From: Hyperoplus lanceolatus
Lineage: Eukaryota > Chordata > Actinopteri > Uranoscopiformes > Ammodytidae
Direction: 5' to 3'
Assembly: GCA_026929865.2 (NCBI GenBank)
Contig: CM049403.1
Span: 6,966,001 to 7,030,000, forward strand
Length of the DNA: 64,000 nucleotides
Shown here: positions 14,125-26,801 of the stretch, piece by piece
Position numbering within the stretch: position 1 is the stretch's first letter
How the letters are laid out: every line of letters starts with the position of its first letter
Notes under the pieces: model-generated
The model's input: only the letters and a program-made list of their open reading frames with translations
Databases searched by the model: none
What the model was told of the DNA's origin: nothing
Position numbers and translations under genes: made by a program

Positions 14125-14389
14125 GTCAGGTATGCCTATGCTGTTATTCTGACAAGACTCACTTCAACACTAGGCACTGAGGATCCTGACTGCATACCTG
14201 AGTACAAATGATGAACTGTTAATCATCTAGTATAAAGCTGGACTGAAGCATGATGACACACCACACCTGTTGATGTCTGAAAGATCATGTGTCCTCAAGA
14301 AGACTTCAATATGTTTGCCACTGGCTAAACTCAGCATCTTACCATGCAGATATAAGATCGTGAATTGGTTTTAAATGTGGGAATCTTGA

Positions 14390-14573
14390 TGTCACGTGAC
14401 GACAATGTCACATGACCAGCACCTAATTAGCCAGGGAGCAATACAAGTTTGCCGGTGTCAACGCACTGTCTTTCGCAATTTCGCTGCGTGCACCTCGTCT
14501 CTCCCCCTGTGCACAGCGACATACGGACACAATTTCCTGTTCTAACGGAGGGAACTGGGGCCAGTTCTGGCAG
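14390..14573 (+). promoter_or_regulatory. Candidate orphan promoter and non-coding first exon
   Basis: A locally CpG-rich stretch in otherwise AT-rich DNA. It carries a palindromic E-box context TCACGTGA near 14393-14400 and a second TCACATGAC a few bases on, then a pyrimidine-rich, CpG-bearing segment ending in a good 5' splice site (TCTGGCAG|GTAATG at 14573/14574). A matching acceptor (ATCGTTTCAG) precedes 14698, another (GTCCTCCACAG) lies near 15360, and AATAAA occurs near 16205. This could be a lncRNA or the 5' end of an old retroelement. No protein is recognisable. Confidence 0.3.
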
Positions 14574-15417
14574 GTAATGCTGAGTATTTTAGCTGTCGGC
14601 TGTTATTGATCATTCACCTGTTCACTTGTTTCCTTTGGCGCTGACCGCATTGTTTTTAGTCCGTTTTTATATCACCCGTTTTAATTTATCGTTTCAGGTC
14701 ATTGATGTGTCAAAGGGTTGCTGTGGCCAGTAAGAAGCCTTACTACTGGTAAACTAAGCACACATGTGTTGTTGTATTTTATTTACTTTTAGCCATTCCT
14801 TTTTATAATCTTTTAATTTTGTAGAGTGGCAGTCCCTCACCCCTCCTTCCTGACTTGGTGGGTCACAGGCAGGACTGTTGTGTGTATGTTTAGGATACTC
14901 ATACGAAGTAGGCTCATATTTTATATTTCCAATTGTGACTATTTGCTGAGTTATAGGCTACCATCGGGCTTGCAACTAATTGTTACTTAGTTTTGTTCTT
15001 TTAAAAGGGACCAGCCACTGTTTTCTACTGTTTTATATTTTCTTTATGTTTGTCTGTTATATTTTGTAGAACCCCATCAGTAGCTCTTATGGCTAGCCTA
15101 GAATTGTGTGACTCAGATTACTCTCCTACATTTCAGGGATCTCTGTACAAGGCTGGGCCCGTGGCGACACATGTCTAAGCTTTCTGTGGTGGGACTGCAC
15201 GGTTTGACACTTTATGTAATGTTAAATTGCTAAATGCAATTTTTTATTATTTACTTCTTGCATATTATATATGCAATTACATATTTTGTAGATAGTGTAT
15301 GTGGTTTCCCTTTTGTTTGGTGTTGGCTTTTGTTGCTTTGGTTTCTTTTGTCCTCCACAGTGGCTAGTCAGCGTGCACATGCGGACCAGACCTTTTTATA
15401 ACAAAAGGAGAGTAATG

Positions 15418-16135
15418 CTGGGCTTACACTAGAGGACTTTTAAAAGGCTTTGAAAAGACTGAAGACTGAAACCCTCTTACATCTAAAGACAATCAACTCA
15501 CACCTGAAGACAACTAGTCATTAGTTTTCAGTCACAGAGGGAGATTTTGAAAAGACAGGGGGTCTCATATTGCAAGACTACAACTAGATTCCTTTTGAGA
15601 TTAATATTATTTCCGCAAACGCGATTGTGATTATTTAATAATAATAAAAAAGCTGATTCAATATTCCAAGCGGGGGACTTCCTTTAGTTATTTGACCAGC
15701 TTTATTTGCTGATCTCGTCCCCCAATAAATTTAACTCCTAACCCTGTATTTGACGGTAAAGTGTTAAGGTTGCGCGGCTGTCGGCCTGGTTCTCCAGCCG
15801 AGGCTTCAAGGAAAAAGTGTCCGAAATAAGGTCGCGACTAATGCCGCTCCTCCTGTGTCATGCTTAGTGCATGCGAGAGTGTGATAGTGTTTACGTCATT
15901 TCGCTTGAGCCAACCCCCTAAGACTAGCGATAATATCAAACATGTTTGATAATGTCGGAACGTCAAGACGGGAAGAAGACTGGCTGAAATCGGGTCAGAA
16001 GACCACCATACACCAAACGACTGAGATTACGGGCGCGCTCCACAACTCCAGCACGACTTCTGTGATTTCAGTCCGACATTGGAAGATTGTCTGTGACTGT
16101 CAAATCGCGTGAAAATTTGTGTAGTGTAAACCCAG
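15418..16135. mobile_element. 718-bp non-autonomous DNA transposon with CTGGGCTTACACTA ends
   Basis: The left end CTGGGCTTACACTA and right end TAGTGTAAACCCAG are inverted repeats with a single mismatch. The interior has no transposase frame. The TIR style resembles hAT-derived MITEs, but no clean 8-bp target duplication is visible, so superfamily assignment is an inference. Confidence 0.65.
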
Positions 16136-16431
16136 TTTAAGCTGCTATCTGAGAAATCTACTATTGCATCCCTCTTTTAAGATGGTTTTAATCTAGGCAA
16201 CTTCAATAAATAAGATATATTTTTGCACCAATTCATGCCTCCCATTCATTGTTCATGTTAAGGGAAGCTGCATCGGTAAAAACGACACACTCATAGCTAA
16301 TGTAAAGGGGTTCCTCCTGCCCGTCCAATTGGAGGTGGCGTTGTCAGGCATAGAAGGTAGTATCTTACCTGATGGTTATCACATAAAGTTATATAATTCT
16401 AAACTTGTATAGGTGCCAAAAACCTCTAATT

Positions 16432-16967
16432 TGTTACGGCTGGACAGGGAGGACACAGGCGCGGAGACAGTACCAGTTTAAGAAGGTTTATTTTGAAGGA
16501 ATCAGCTGGGGGTTAGGGCCGTGATCCGGGGGGAAGCTTGCTGTTATGGGGCTCCAGGGAGAGAGCAGCGGGGAAAGTCCAGGGAGCTGAGCGAGAGCAG
16601 GCCAGAGCAGGCAGGTCGAGGGGTCCGGGAGGAAGTGCTGGCTGGCGAGGGCTGGAGCTGGTGGCTGGAGTCAGGCTGGGAGAGCTGTGGCAGAGAGAAC
16701 AGGAGTTAGCACGTGACAAAATGCAAACAGAGCTGCAAACAGGTAAGTAAACTAGAGAGCGACTGACTGTGTGATCTACAATCTGGCAGGGTCTGGAAGG
16801 TTGGGCCGGGTTTATGAAGAGCAGTTGATTGGTGATAGATGGCAGCTGTGAACGCTGGGACCTGACTCCAACACACCTGACTCCAACCCTGCAATTACAC
16901 CAGACACAGACAAGGGCAAAGGGGAAAAACAACACAGGGGCAAAGAGGCCCAGGTAGGATCATGACA
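16432..16967 (-). mobile_element. Solo-LTR-like unit (536 bp, minus orientation)
   Basis: Read on the minus strand the unit starts TGTCATGATCC and ends CAGCCGTAACA, i.e. TG...CA borders. It carries an AATAAA poly(A) signal near its 3' end and is flanked by an imperfect 5-bp direct repeat (plus strand TAATT at 16427-16431, TCATT at 16968-16972). It is much more GC-rich than its surroundings. No internal retroviral-type gene or second LTR is present, which fits recombination to a solo LTR. An alternative is a non-LTR or composite repeat with chance borders. Confidence 0.55.
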
Positions 16968-17519
16968 TCATTCCACTTAACTCCATCATATGGAGGCAGA
17001 AATTTATGGATGAATAATTTAAAACCTGGATTAATACAATGATAAAAACCTGTATGGCTTAGAACCTACCATTTGAGTGTTTTGTTTTTCTAAATTGGAT
17101 GAACCAACCTCTTCAATATAATCTGACGTTAACGCCAATGGTTTATGACATCGCTAGGACTTTTAAAACTTGGAATGCCTTGAAATGCGTCCCAAGCCCA
17201 AAGATTAATACAAAATCGTTCTGAAAATATTGTTTAAAAAAAATGCCTGCAGCGAATTAACTTTTAATTTTCCCCTGACAACAGACGCACTTTGAATCAG
17301 TCCAAGTGCGTTGCATGAGCAGAAGGGAAAGATGAAAAGATTTTGGCAATAGAGAGCAACAGACAGACAACAGATGATGCCGGGTAATCATATTCAGATG
17401 TAAAGTCTAGTAAAAGAATATGGACAGAAACATGCAAAACATTTTGCTCAGGGTTGTAATAATTATCATTGTTTCTGTACATAGCCTACCCTACATAATA
17501 CAGTTATTGTAATTTGGCT

Positions 17520-17745
17520 TCTTACTAAACACTGTTTTCACGGTGTAGTGTCCTAAAAACTCTTTAAATTTCTCAGTGTCATGGCTAAATCTCCTCTTTT
17601 CAGCCTTTTCAGCTATGTTATTTTGGTAATCTTAAGGAGAGAAATCTGACATAGGTTTTCAGAATGGTGGAGGTGCAGTTAAAGAAAGAGGTTGTTTTTT
17701 TTCATTAAAGTGCATTTTTCTTAATGGGTCACCTTTAACATATTG
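17520..17745 (+). repeat. Dispersed repeat family R2, copy 2 (truncated)
   Basis: Matches the R2 core ('gttttcacggtgtagtgtcc', 'ctcagtgtcatggctaaatctcc') and the 'aaagtgcattttt' end block. The middle is shortened relative to the 60114 copy. Confidence 0.65.
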
Positions 17746-18329
17746 ATATCTCTTAACTTTTCCTAAACATAATTTGTAAACAATGTTGACCCATCTCTGG
17801 AGGCGGGCAGTATCTGTGATAAGAGAGAGGTCATTTCTCAAGGAAAATGCCTATGTTTCTTCAAATGATCACAAAAAAATATATCCATATTGGATGTTAA
17901 AAGCAGTCAGTAGTACCTTGCAGTCTAATAACCCTGCAGAAAAGTGAAACCAATCAGCCTAGGAGTTGAAAGCTGACGTCTGGCTCTAGGGTAGCTCAAG
18001 GACAAACCAGTGGAGTATGTAGGTCACGCGCCTGGCAAAGAAGAAAAACATATCAGAGTACAATCGTCAAAGGTGTACCTTGAAGGGGCCCTCTATGTTG
18101 GCCGGACCCAGCTAAAATTCCACAGACACGTTAGCATAAAAGACTCCCAGAGGAGTTTTCATCTGTTCTCTCCATCTTAATAACAGACTGGTCCATGCTG
18201 CTGCCCAGTCATAGTTAGGTCAGACCTGGCTAACGTTTGTCTCTTCCCCCTGCTATGGCTAGCCCCTCCTTCCTTTTTTACCAAACTCACTTTCACAGCG
18301 ATTTGTTTTCCAGCAGTGGTACAAACTGT

Positions 18330-18795
18330 GCGTTCCAAATCACATACTCTTTCTTTATACTATTCTACATACTACAGGTGTATTTCACTCTGCGGCTCAG
18401 TCGATGTGACATACATTTAGTAAAGTTTAGTTTATTTCGATCACATATTTTTTTAAGTTAAAAACACCAAAGTGCCATACATGCTTCACTTTTATAATTG
18501 TTAAGCATCTACTGTTTCAGTATTTTTTTAAAGTTTTTGTTCTGTGTTACACATTTTAATTTCTTCATCTAAGGGCTTCCACATGTTAACTCCTTTTACC
18601 GATATACATCTTTGTTTTGCTCCTTGACTATGACTTTTGCTTCTTTGGGTGATCCCTTCGTCTTTATCCACACTTTTTACATGTTTCGGTGAGCTGGTGG
18701 ATTGTGACCTGATGTATTAGGGCATCAGAGGTTTTTTTTAAGCATGCTGTGTGTCTTTTTCTACCATAATAGCAATAGTATGGGTATTGGAACAG
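18330..18795. mobile_element. Degenerate CCCTGCGTTCCAA-family MITE
   Basis: The left part 'gcgttccaaatcacatactc' and right part 'accataatagcaatagtatgggtattggaac' match the two ends of the well-preserved 41682-42083 copy. The internal 'ctgcggctcagtcgatgtgac' corresponds to that copy's 'ggcggctccgtcgatgtgac'. Confidence 0.55.
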
Positions 18796-19476
18796 AGCCA
18801 AAGATTCCCAATGTTTTGATGAGAGCTGTACGAACCTAAGAGCTCCTCATTACGAGTTTATAAAGTCTGTCAGGCTTGACTTGCTCTTGAGTTCCCCTGA
18901 AGGTCAATAATGTCCTGCGGCAAAAGGTAGGATTACATAAACATCTCATGATGAGGGCCCCATGCGCAGCCCCACAACCCTCTACGTATACGCTTTTGAG
19001 ACACGGCACCCTTCACTGCTAAATACCTGTCTCTTTAGGCTCTGGAAGCTGTCAAGGAGTAGAGCGGCTAGCGGCTGCTAATTCATTAAAAGAAGCTCAC
19101 TGATTCTTCTGAAAGTCCTGCTCTGGTGTAAACACTGCTGTCCCCACTACTCTGCAGTCCCAGCCCATGCTCCACTGCCCCGCAGAGAGTCTACACCCTA
19201 TATGGTTAGCGTAGTAAAACACTCAGTTAGGACCCAAAACTAATTATTCACAAGGAGCTCTGTTTATGGAAGTGTCACCGTCCTGGGGCTTCACATTTTT
19301 GTGAAGGTTCCTGTCCTCTGTGGACTGGCACCCAGCTGGACCAAATGTAACTCCTTCACTATAGGAACGTGAAACATTTACCCTTATTGTCAGGGGTGCA
19401 TTTGTGCTTCCAGAATGAACAGCACATCTCAATGTTATAACTCACTTATGATCAATGAGTCACATACACACGGTTT

Positions 19477-19780
19477 AAAGGTGTAATCAGTGATTCTGGA
19501 GAAGGCCTTTTGTCAAAATCACTTTTTGTGAAATGTAGTGAATATCTCCTCACGATACGATACCTGTCTGTACTGAGTGTGTTCATAAAAAAATCTAGTG
19601 TTATAACACAGCCTAGGCTCTGTTAATAAGGGGCATGTTGCTAGCTAGGGTGGGCCCCCTTTGTTTACATACAAGTTTACAGAGCCTAGGTTTTGTGTTA
19701 ACACTGGATTTCTCTCATATCGTAAGGAGAATTTCACAGATTTTGACAAAGTGATTTTGATAACAAGCATTCTCCAAGAA
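19477..19780. mobile_element. Palindromic TTAA-end family M1, copy A
   Basis: Family signature in order: AAAGGTG..TCAGTGATTCTGGAGAA, TCACTTTTTGTG, 'atatctcctcacgatacgatacctgtctgtactg', 'cacagcctaggctctgt', 'catgttgctagctagggtgggcccc', then the mirror image of these blocks to 'aacaagcattctccaag'. The right terminal TTAA is lost. No coding capacity. Confidence 0.8.
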
Positions 19781-22700
19781 CAGGTTGTTTTGCAGCACCT
19801 GTGAGACCTGGTCAGGCCGGCAGATGTTTCCTGACCATCATCAGGTTACATCAGCTGTTCGGTTTAATAAGCGCGCACGTGTGTTTCATTTGTTCACCAT
19901 TTCCCAGTAATGAGGGGAATGTTACTGTGTGTGCTAACACCTAAGCTCTGCCGGCATAAATCAGACGTGGCTATGACGCAGAGCAGAGCGCTGTGACCTT
20001 GCCTGGCTGTAGTGAGAGCTACAACACACAGACAGTGTTTGGGTCGATCTGCTAATGTGATACCCAGCTGGACCTACCTATGCTCTCTTAATATGGAGCA
20101 GCTCTTGTATAAGTGGGACTGGAAGGTTGGTTAAAGAACATTGCTATTGTGAAGTGTTTAACCGCAAAGCTCTCGTAACAGAACAAGAACTATATTACTT
20201 ATCAAATTCTATATTTTTCAAATATATTAAGGTAAATATGCGTTTTTTTTTATCTTGCCGTTTATTCTGAAATGACGCAATCCAAGTGAAAAATGATACA
20301 TTTAATGTGTTTGTTTGCACAGTGTTATATCTTAAGCTTCCACCCCAGGGCGCCACAATTAGAAATATTTTGGAATCCTACACATAATGGATAATACTTT
20401 ATGCAAATGCATATGTATTTGTTCTTGTTTATTATGCACCCCTTCAATTCTCTTTGCTGTGTTTTGTTAGTGTTTGTATCAAGTGTAGAACAGTGATATC
20501 CCATATTGATAGAAGTTGACGTATAGCGTTAGCAGTCCATTTTAGTAGGCAAGGCTCACATGAGAATGAATCAAATCCATAATCCTAGTGATGCCTAGAC
20601 AAACCTCTAGATAACAGGCTGTGATCTAATAATCAACCACGCACAGGAGCCTAAGTTAGAAGAACAAAGAACCGTACCATCCTACTAGTGGTTGTTGTAG
20701 GAAGAATAATGTTGTATATCACAACCCAGATGATCTAATGGTTGAATACTAAGTGTTTCAACTTTGTTATGTCCTTGGGTTGTTGAATAAATAAGACGTC
20801 CAATCATTTCCAGCCTTTCATTGAATCAGGCCCATGTGACAGAACTAAGGCTCAACAATGATTTGTTTTTAACACAATACTGTTGGTCAGCTAAACAGTT
20901 CAAAAACATGAAGTGTACCCATGTAACATATTAATTCAGAGAGCTCACAAGGCGTCATGTCTGCCCAACCCAAGCTTTATTATGTAAACCCATAGCTCTG
21001 GTCATGAGAAAAGGTTTCCATATTTTAAGCCCAAGCAGTTACCTTTTTGTTCAACCAGAGCCAACCAATGACCTTGAAATACCAACTTTAATACTTCCTC
21101 AAATCTTCAGCCATGAAATGTATAATTGCCCATGTATAGCTAGCTGCCTGTGTTACAAACCCTCAACATCCCAATCCTGTGGAAAAAATTGTGCTAAAAT
21201 GTTCCATCTCCACTGCCAGCTCGGCGCACATTAGCATCAACTTTTACAGGCCTCATGTAAATGACTGTATCCCACTATGATGATGTAGTTAGCTTGTTGG
21301 GACACAGTAAACTACTATACTATAGTACATGACTGTTTGAATCCTTGATAAATCATATTCACTTTGCTTCTGTGACCATGACTAGCCTAGAGCCAGTTTT
21401 ATTTCATTTAATGATAATGGTATTGTATGGAGACCGCCTTGACACACCTTGGCCCTTGCTCCTACTGATGTATCTACCACCTTGACAGAGTAGCCTTGCT
21501 GTATGATGGCTGCCATATTGTACGCCCCCATTCATTTGATGTAGTCTTACTGTAGGTCTGAGTGCTGACAGACTGGGTCTCTTGAGTTCCATTTCTGCAT
21601 TTCCGCTGTAGTGGACTCTTACAATCATCAAGGGTTAGCCCTGTGGACCCAGTTAGCATCTTCTCCAGCTGTCCCTTTGTACAGTTACCATGAACGCTGC
21701 TGACACGAAAGATTTGTTGACTTACAGTTGGCCACTGAGCTATACGTATGTTTTTTCCCTTTTATTTTTCAAGTTGATTGATGATTTTTTCAGTCTTTTT
21801 ATTCTACTGCCACCTGGATTCATGCTTTAGACATGTATTGCTGTATTGGGCCTTTTTCTTTGGAAAAATGTGTACTTGGAAACGTTTAGTAACCTACAAT
21901 TAGTATAAAACTCAACTGTATCTGATCGTGTTTAATATGTATATTTGTTTTATGATCTCCATTGTGGCAGCAAAGCTGTGCAACCTGCCATAAGGTTGGT
22001 CCCTTGATGTTGCAGTGAAGCGTTAGCATGTTATTGTTGACATTAAAGCCTGTTAAGGGGTAGGACTAGATACTTTTACTTCCTCCCCTTTCGAGCATGT
22101 GGAAAGTGTGTCTATTTTTGCTTTATTTCTTCAATCATATGAACTAAAACCTATATGGTGCGGGCCTCCAGGTTGACGTATGAAGCTTACTTGAGAATTC
22201 AAAGAGGCCCTTTGAGGTAACACACACACGCGCACACATACTGACACACAAAACTGCAACTGGGGCAGCGCAGCACAGTGGGCTGTGATGTGTATGTGTC
22301 CGGGGACATGGACAGTCCACTTTGATTTGTGTCAGGTTGACTGCTCTCACGTTGGGGTGTGTGTGGTCCTTCCAGAGATCCACGAGGGCCCAGCAGGAGC
22401 TAAATGCTCTCTTCATCTCTTGCTCTGCTGTTGATCCAGAGGCTTCAGGAGACACTTCCTCACAGATGCAAGGTCTCTTTCGTGTGGACAGTAGCAAACA
22501 TTCAGCAACTATTCCTTCAAATCCATATGAACTCTAAACTTTCTTAGAATGGCCCAACACTTTGTTGTTAGTCCTTAGTCAAGACAAGGCGACAGACGCC
22601 ATTCTTTTTGCGTGCATCTTTGAAGGAGAAATGGGTAACGTTTGCTCATCCCTCGTTAGCTTAGCTCAAATACTGGTTGTCAATGGAAAGCATTAGCCAG

Positions 22701-23700
22701 CATCCACCAACAGTCAGAAGGTAAACTTTCCATACCACTAAACAGTCCTGTGTGCTTTAGGGGACAGCAGATTTGCTTGTCAGTAGGCCAACGGTAGGCT
22801 ATGTATTCATCAAGTGCAAAAAATAGAGCGCAACATACCCTGCTAAATAAAAAAGTCCCAACGACAAGATGTAAAGTTGATCATTCTATGTCACCTTGTC
22901 TTGCACCCGAGAGTCAGGTGGCAAGCTAAAAATGAAAATCTTTGAATTCGTTCTTTAAAGAAGAATTTGCTGTGTGCGATTCCTATTTGTGTCAGCGCTC
23001 TGCTTGCAAATAACAGCATGCCTGCAGGGTACTCAACTAGAACAAGGAAAAAGGTGTAAAGATATTATCTGTACAGGGTGGTCGCTGGATTCGTAAATAA
23101 ATGGGCTTTTAGTTGATATATTTAAGTGGGTCTTTGATACTGAAAAAATATATTCCTGACTATATACAGGATTTGGCGTGAAACCCTCACATCATGCCAG
23201 TTGAGCTCAGGCCTGCATTACAGACTGTAGCCTGATTGCAGCATCTGATACAGTGCGGTGCCAGGGAAATGTAGTGTGTTAAAATGCAGACCGCGTGCAT
23301 ATGGCGAGCTCAAAGCGCATAGGGGCCTTCTTTGCTATAAACTGCTTGGTTATTGGCGCCTGTGTAGCTCGTGTGGTAGCTGCGTTGCACCAAAATCTCC
23401 GTTCCCAGGGGTATTTGTAATCACGTGTGGGAAACCATTAAGATTCAGGCACTGTTGTGATCAAAACTGCGGCGTACACACAAAAAAGCTCCCCCTGCTC
23501 TTATAAAGCATATTCAGACCATTAGATAAGCCACAACTGACAATTAGGCTGTTGGCTGCTTCCCCCACACGCATTTTCCTGAGCCTGGTTCAGATTTTTG
23601 ACACAATCTCTGCTAGGAGCACGCCATGAGCTGACTTATCAAACTCTTGAAGTTTTATAGCTGTTAACATGTTGTTTCTGTGTAGATCTATGTAGGGTAT
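19781..23700. other. Intergenic, nothing recognised
   Basis: Unique-looking AT-rich sequence with no splice-consistent ORF and no long repeat. Short CA-rich runs occur around 22220-22240. The slightly GC-rich block at 22250-22500 has open frames on both strands, but none resembles a protein family I know. Confidence 0.5.
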
Positions 23701-23704
23701 TGAA

Positions 23705-23975
23705 CCCCCTACCTGTCCGTACTGTGTCTGCAGCTGAAAAACAATCAGTGTTATTACAGAGCCTATGCTCTGTAAACTGGCATGGATACCAAGGGTATTT
23801 AAACAAAAGGGGGCCCACTGTAGCTAGCAACATATCCATTTACAGAGCCTATCGGCTGTGTATTAAGACCAGCTTTTTTTATAATATAGATTTAGATATA
23901 TGGCTATGGATAGGTAGCGGACTGAGGAGATTCCACTGATTTTAACAAAAGTTGATCTTGATAACAAGCGTTTTT
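23705..23975. mobile_element. Family M1, copy B (5' truncated)
   Basis: Begins at the 'ctacctgtccgtactgtgt' block and continues through 'cagagcctatgctctgtaaactggcatgg', 'gggggcccactgtagctagcaacat' and 'aacaagcgtttttc'. Both terminal TTAAAGG ends are missing. Confidence 0.75.
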
Positions 23976-24153
23976 CATCCCTTTCACACAGTAAATTGAA
24001 CAGCGGTAGTTTTTACATGTGCGCTGTGATTTGAACGTGCACGTGAAGTCCGTCTTATCTGAGCCACATGTTTCAAAGTCTTTAACTTCACGTGACTTAA
24101 AGGGTGTTAAGTAAAGGAAATGACATCAGCTGGCTTCACTTTCACAGGCAGAC

Positions 24154-24191
24154 ACGTGTGTGTGTGTGTGTGTGTGTGGGGGGGGGGGGGT
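24154..24191. repeat. (GT)n followed by a G run
   Basis: About 25 bases of GT followed by 13 consecutive G (24179-24190), then TGTCC. The G run is unusual for this AT-rich region. Confidence 0.9.
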
Positions 24192-24391
24192 GTCCCTCAT
24201 CCAGCCCGGTAAACAGGAAACGGCCTTAGAGAATAACAAATCATCTTAATGAGCACCAGGAGTTGTGTACAACTCAAACAAAGGTGTACTATTGTATTAT
24301 TCCACAACTAACTGGGGGAGAGATGCATCGTTTAAAATAAATGATCTCCCTGCAAAAGCTTTTTCTTTTTTAGTTTTTACATTTGTTGTGA

Positions 24392-24559
24392 ATGTGGCAT
24401 CTGTTTCTGGTTGAGATCTTCCATGGCTTTGACCAAACAGTACACAACATTTTTCCTCTTCTGGAAGCTGCGGTCTACCTGCTGTGGGGGAGCCACCTGC
24501 TCCTCACCACAGAGGAGCTACACATCTGGGCCCTGGAGAGACTTGGCTGGCGTGGTGTA
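24392..24559 (+). CDS. Unrecognised 56-aa open frame (doubtful)
   Basis: ATG at 24392 to TGA at 24560-24562, starting MWHLFLVEIFHGFDQ and continuing NIFPLLEAAVYLLWGSHLLL then TTEELHIWALERLGWRGV. The composition (amphipathic, W/L/E-rich) looks more protein-like than neighbouring frames, and an AG preceded by a T-rich tract lies just upstream. I do not recognise the family. It may be an exon remnant or chance. No flanking exons were found. Confidence 0.15.
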
Positions 24560-26673
24560 TGAGAGAGGGGGGAGAGAGAGGGGGATCAAATATGGAGGAA
24601 TAAAGAGGCATTCACAGATGCTAGCTTTTTCAGATTGATGCTAATAATCTAGAGTGCAAGGAAGAACGAGAAACAATCTGCTCAGGGATCCAGATGTGTG
24701 CAGGAAGAGACTCCCAGGGGGGAAACTCCTGTCTTCCTCTAGACGCCACCAGAGGAATAACTCATCCTCACATGCGCGTTGCAGACAAGACTCTTGCTTT
24801 TGTTGTGTTTGGGCCAGAGGGTCACTGTGACTGTCTGATATCAGCCTCAGATAAATGTTTATAGGCCAAGTTCTATCCATCCGTCAGTCACCGAATCAAA
24901 AAGAAATAAAAAAGATGGAGGCAAATGAATGGAAACATTTGCCTTCCAATTCTTTTTCAACTTGCATTTAAGTTTTTCCGTTCCAAAACCAAAAAACCTC
25001 AAAAAGCAAAAGTGCAAAGGACTGGATGAAATAATGGGTTTATCTGATCTAATGTACGATGTGTGTTGCTAACTTGTATACCAGCAAATGGGTGTTACTT
25101 ATATTACTAAAGTACACTGACTTAGTGCCTTACTTTGTAGGGTTACAGGTTATGTGAAAAAACAAGAACAGAAAAAAACCCACAATATTCACATTCACTA
25201 CCATATTAGCCAACTTCACTGTGTGGAAATAACATCTATTTCTGACTGAATGTAGACAAACAACTGCGTATTCCAACATCCCAGACTGTAAACTGTATCA
25301 CAACAACATTTTTGGTGCAACAATAATCTTTTAGCACAAACATGTGAACTGACCTTTTTGACCATTTTTTTAAGATGCTTATTTTGATATAATTGAATCT
25401 CAGTTGCCTAATAATCTATGGACTTTGCTGAAATTACATTTGTGACATGTTTTAATTCTGGGTTGGGGTTTTCACAAATGACTTACAATAGTTTAAAAAG
25501 TAGATCAAAAAGTTTGGGTTTCAGAGGGGTTAATCTTGATATGTTGCTTACCTGGAGCGAGAGAAACCTGGCTATTCATGTATCTATGTCGGCACTATAC
25601 ATGATTCTAACCAGAACACAGGGTTGTGTTCAGTGTACATTGTGCCTTGATTTCTCACCGTCACAGATGGTCTGAAATATCCTGTTTCATTTGCAGTATA
25701 CTTACGGTTGCATATCCAGGTAATAATGGGATAAAAAGAGGATGATAACAAGGATTCAAGTTTACATGGAAACACACTGAAGTTATCTTGCAGACATTAA
25801 CTAAGTCACTTTTAGTTTTTTCTTTTTTTTTCTTTACTTTGTCATTAAAATGTGTACAGATTTCAGATTATTTACATAGACAAAAAAAAAGTACAGATGT
25901 TTCTCATTGAGCTTACTCCAGCTCTCCTGAGGCTTCCTGGGATATGTAGTCCTTACACTGTAGTCCTGGCTCGGAACCAGGGGTTTCCATTCACTCAACT
26001 TCTGTCGGTATACCTCCAGACAAATAAATAGAGAGTTGCGGCATCATTCAGCATCTCAAATGATCTAATCATTGTGAATAAGAACTACAGCTATAGTAAA
26101 CACTGTTCAACAAGCTTAATGAAAAGTCAGGGAGGAGTGGTGTGGGCCCAGGTTCCAACACAAACAAATAGCAGTCCTATTTATTGATCATTTAAATCCC
26201 GTCATTATAAGAGCTGCAGTGAAGCCATCACTTGTTCTTAAGAGTAACCTTGAGATTACAGATTGCACAGAGTGTAAATTTCTGCTGCCGCCTGAGATGT
26301 TTTCATTGGCAGTGTGTCGGTGGTAACACTGTAGAGGCAGCAACGCTTTGTGTTGGAGGAGAACCAGCACGGACTGGGGTTGTGCAATATTAGGCTGAGC
26401 TCACGCTGAGTCATATATCTGGGATGGGGAGGGACAAGAGGCAGCAGGCAGACTCACCATCATTGTGTGCGCGTATGTAGCCAAGATGTCCCCGAAGTAC
26501 CACATCTCCAAATCCTCTTTCTGGTAAAAGGTGAAGAGAGGAATGCAGCTATGAGACTTAGTCGTAAGTTGTAACTGGGGATCCATGTTTGTTGTTGTAT
26601 ACATGTGTAAGTATGTACAAGAGAAAAAGAGATTGTTAGGGGGTAAAACAAAAAAATATTAGTTCATTTTTAA

Positions 26674-26674
26674 C

Positions 26675-26713
<39 letters not shown>
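26674..26713. repeat. (TCTG)n tetranucleotide repeat
   Basis: About ten CTGT units, directly followed after 'gagataa' by the CA run at 26719. Confidence 0.95.
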
Positions 26714-26716
26714 GAG

Positions 26717-26718
<2 letters not shown>

Positions 26719-26797
<79 letters not shown>
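26719..26797. repeat. (CA)n microsatellite
   Basis: Perfect CA run of about 79 bases. Confidence 0.97.

Positions 26798-26801
<4 letters not shown>

Larger units (their letters stand above)
16973..19475. other. Intergenic, repeat remnants only
   Basis: Holds the second R2 repeat copy (about 17520-17745) and a degenerate copy of the CGTTCCAA family (about 18330-18795). No exon with conserved coding signal was recognised on either strand. Confidence 0.55.

Noticed and set aside
26674..26797. Regular spaced repeat that might suggest a CRISPR-like array
   Set aside because: It is simple (TCTG)n and (CA)n microsatellite sequence; no direct repeats with unique spacers occur anywhere in the window.
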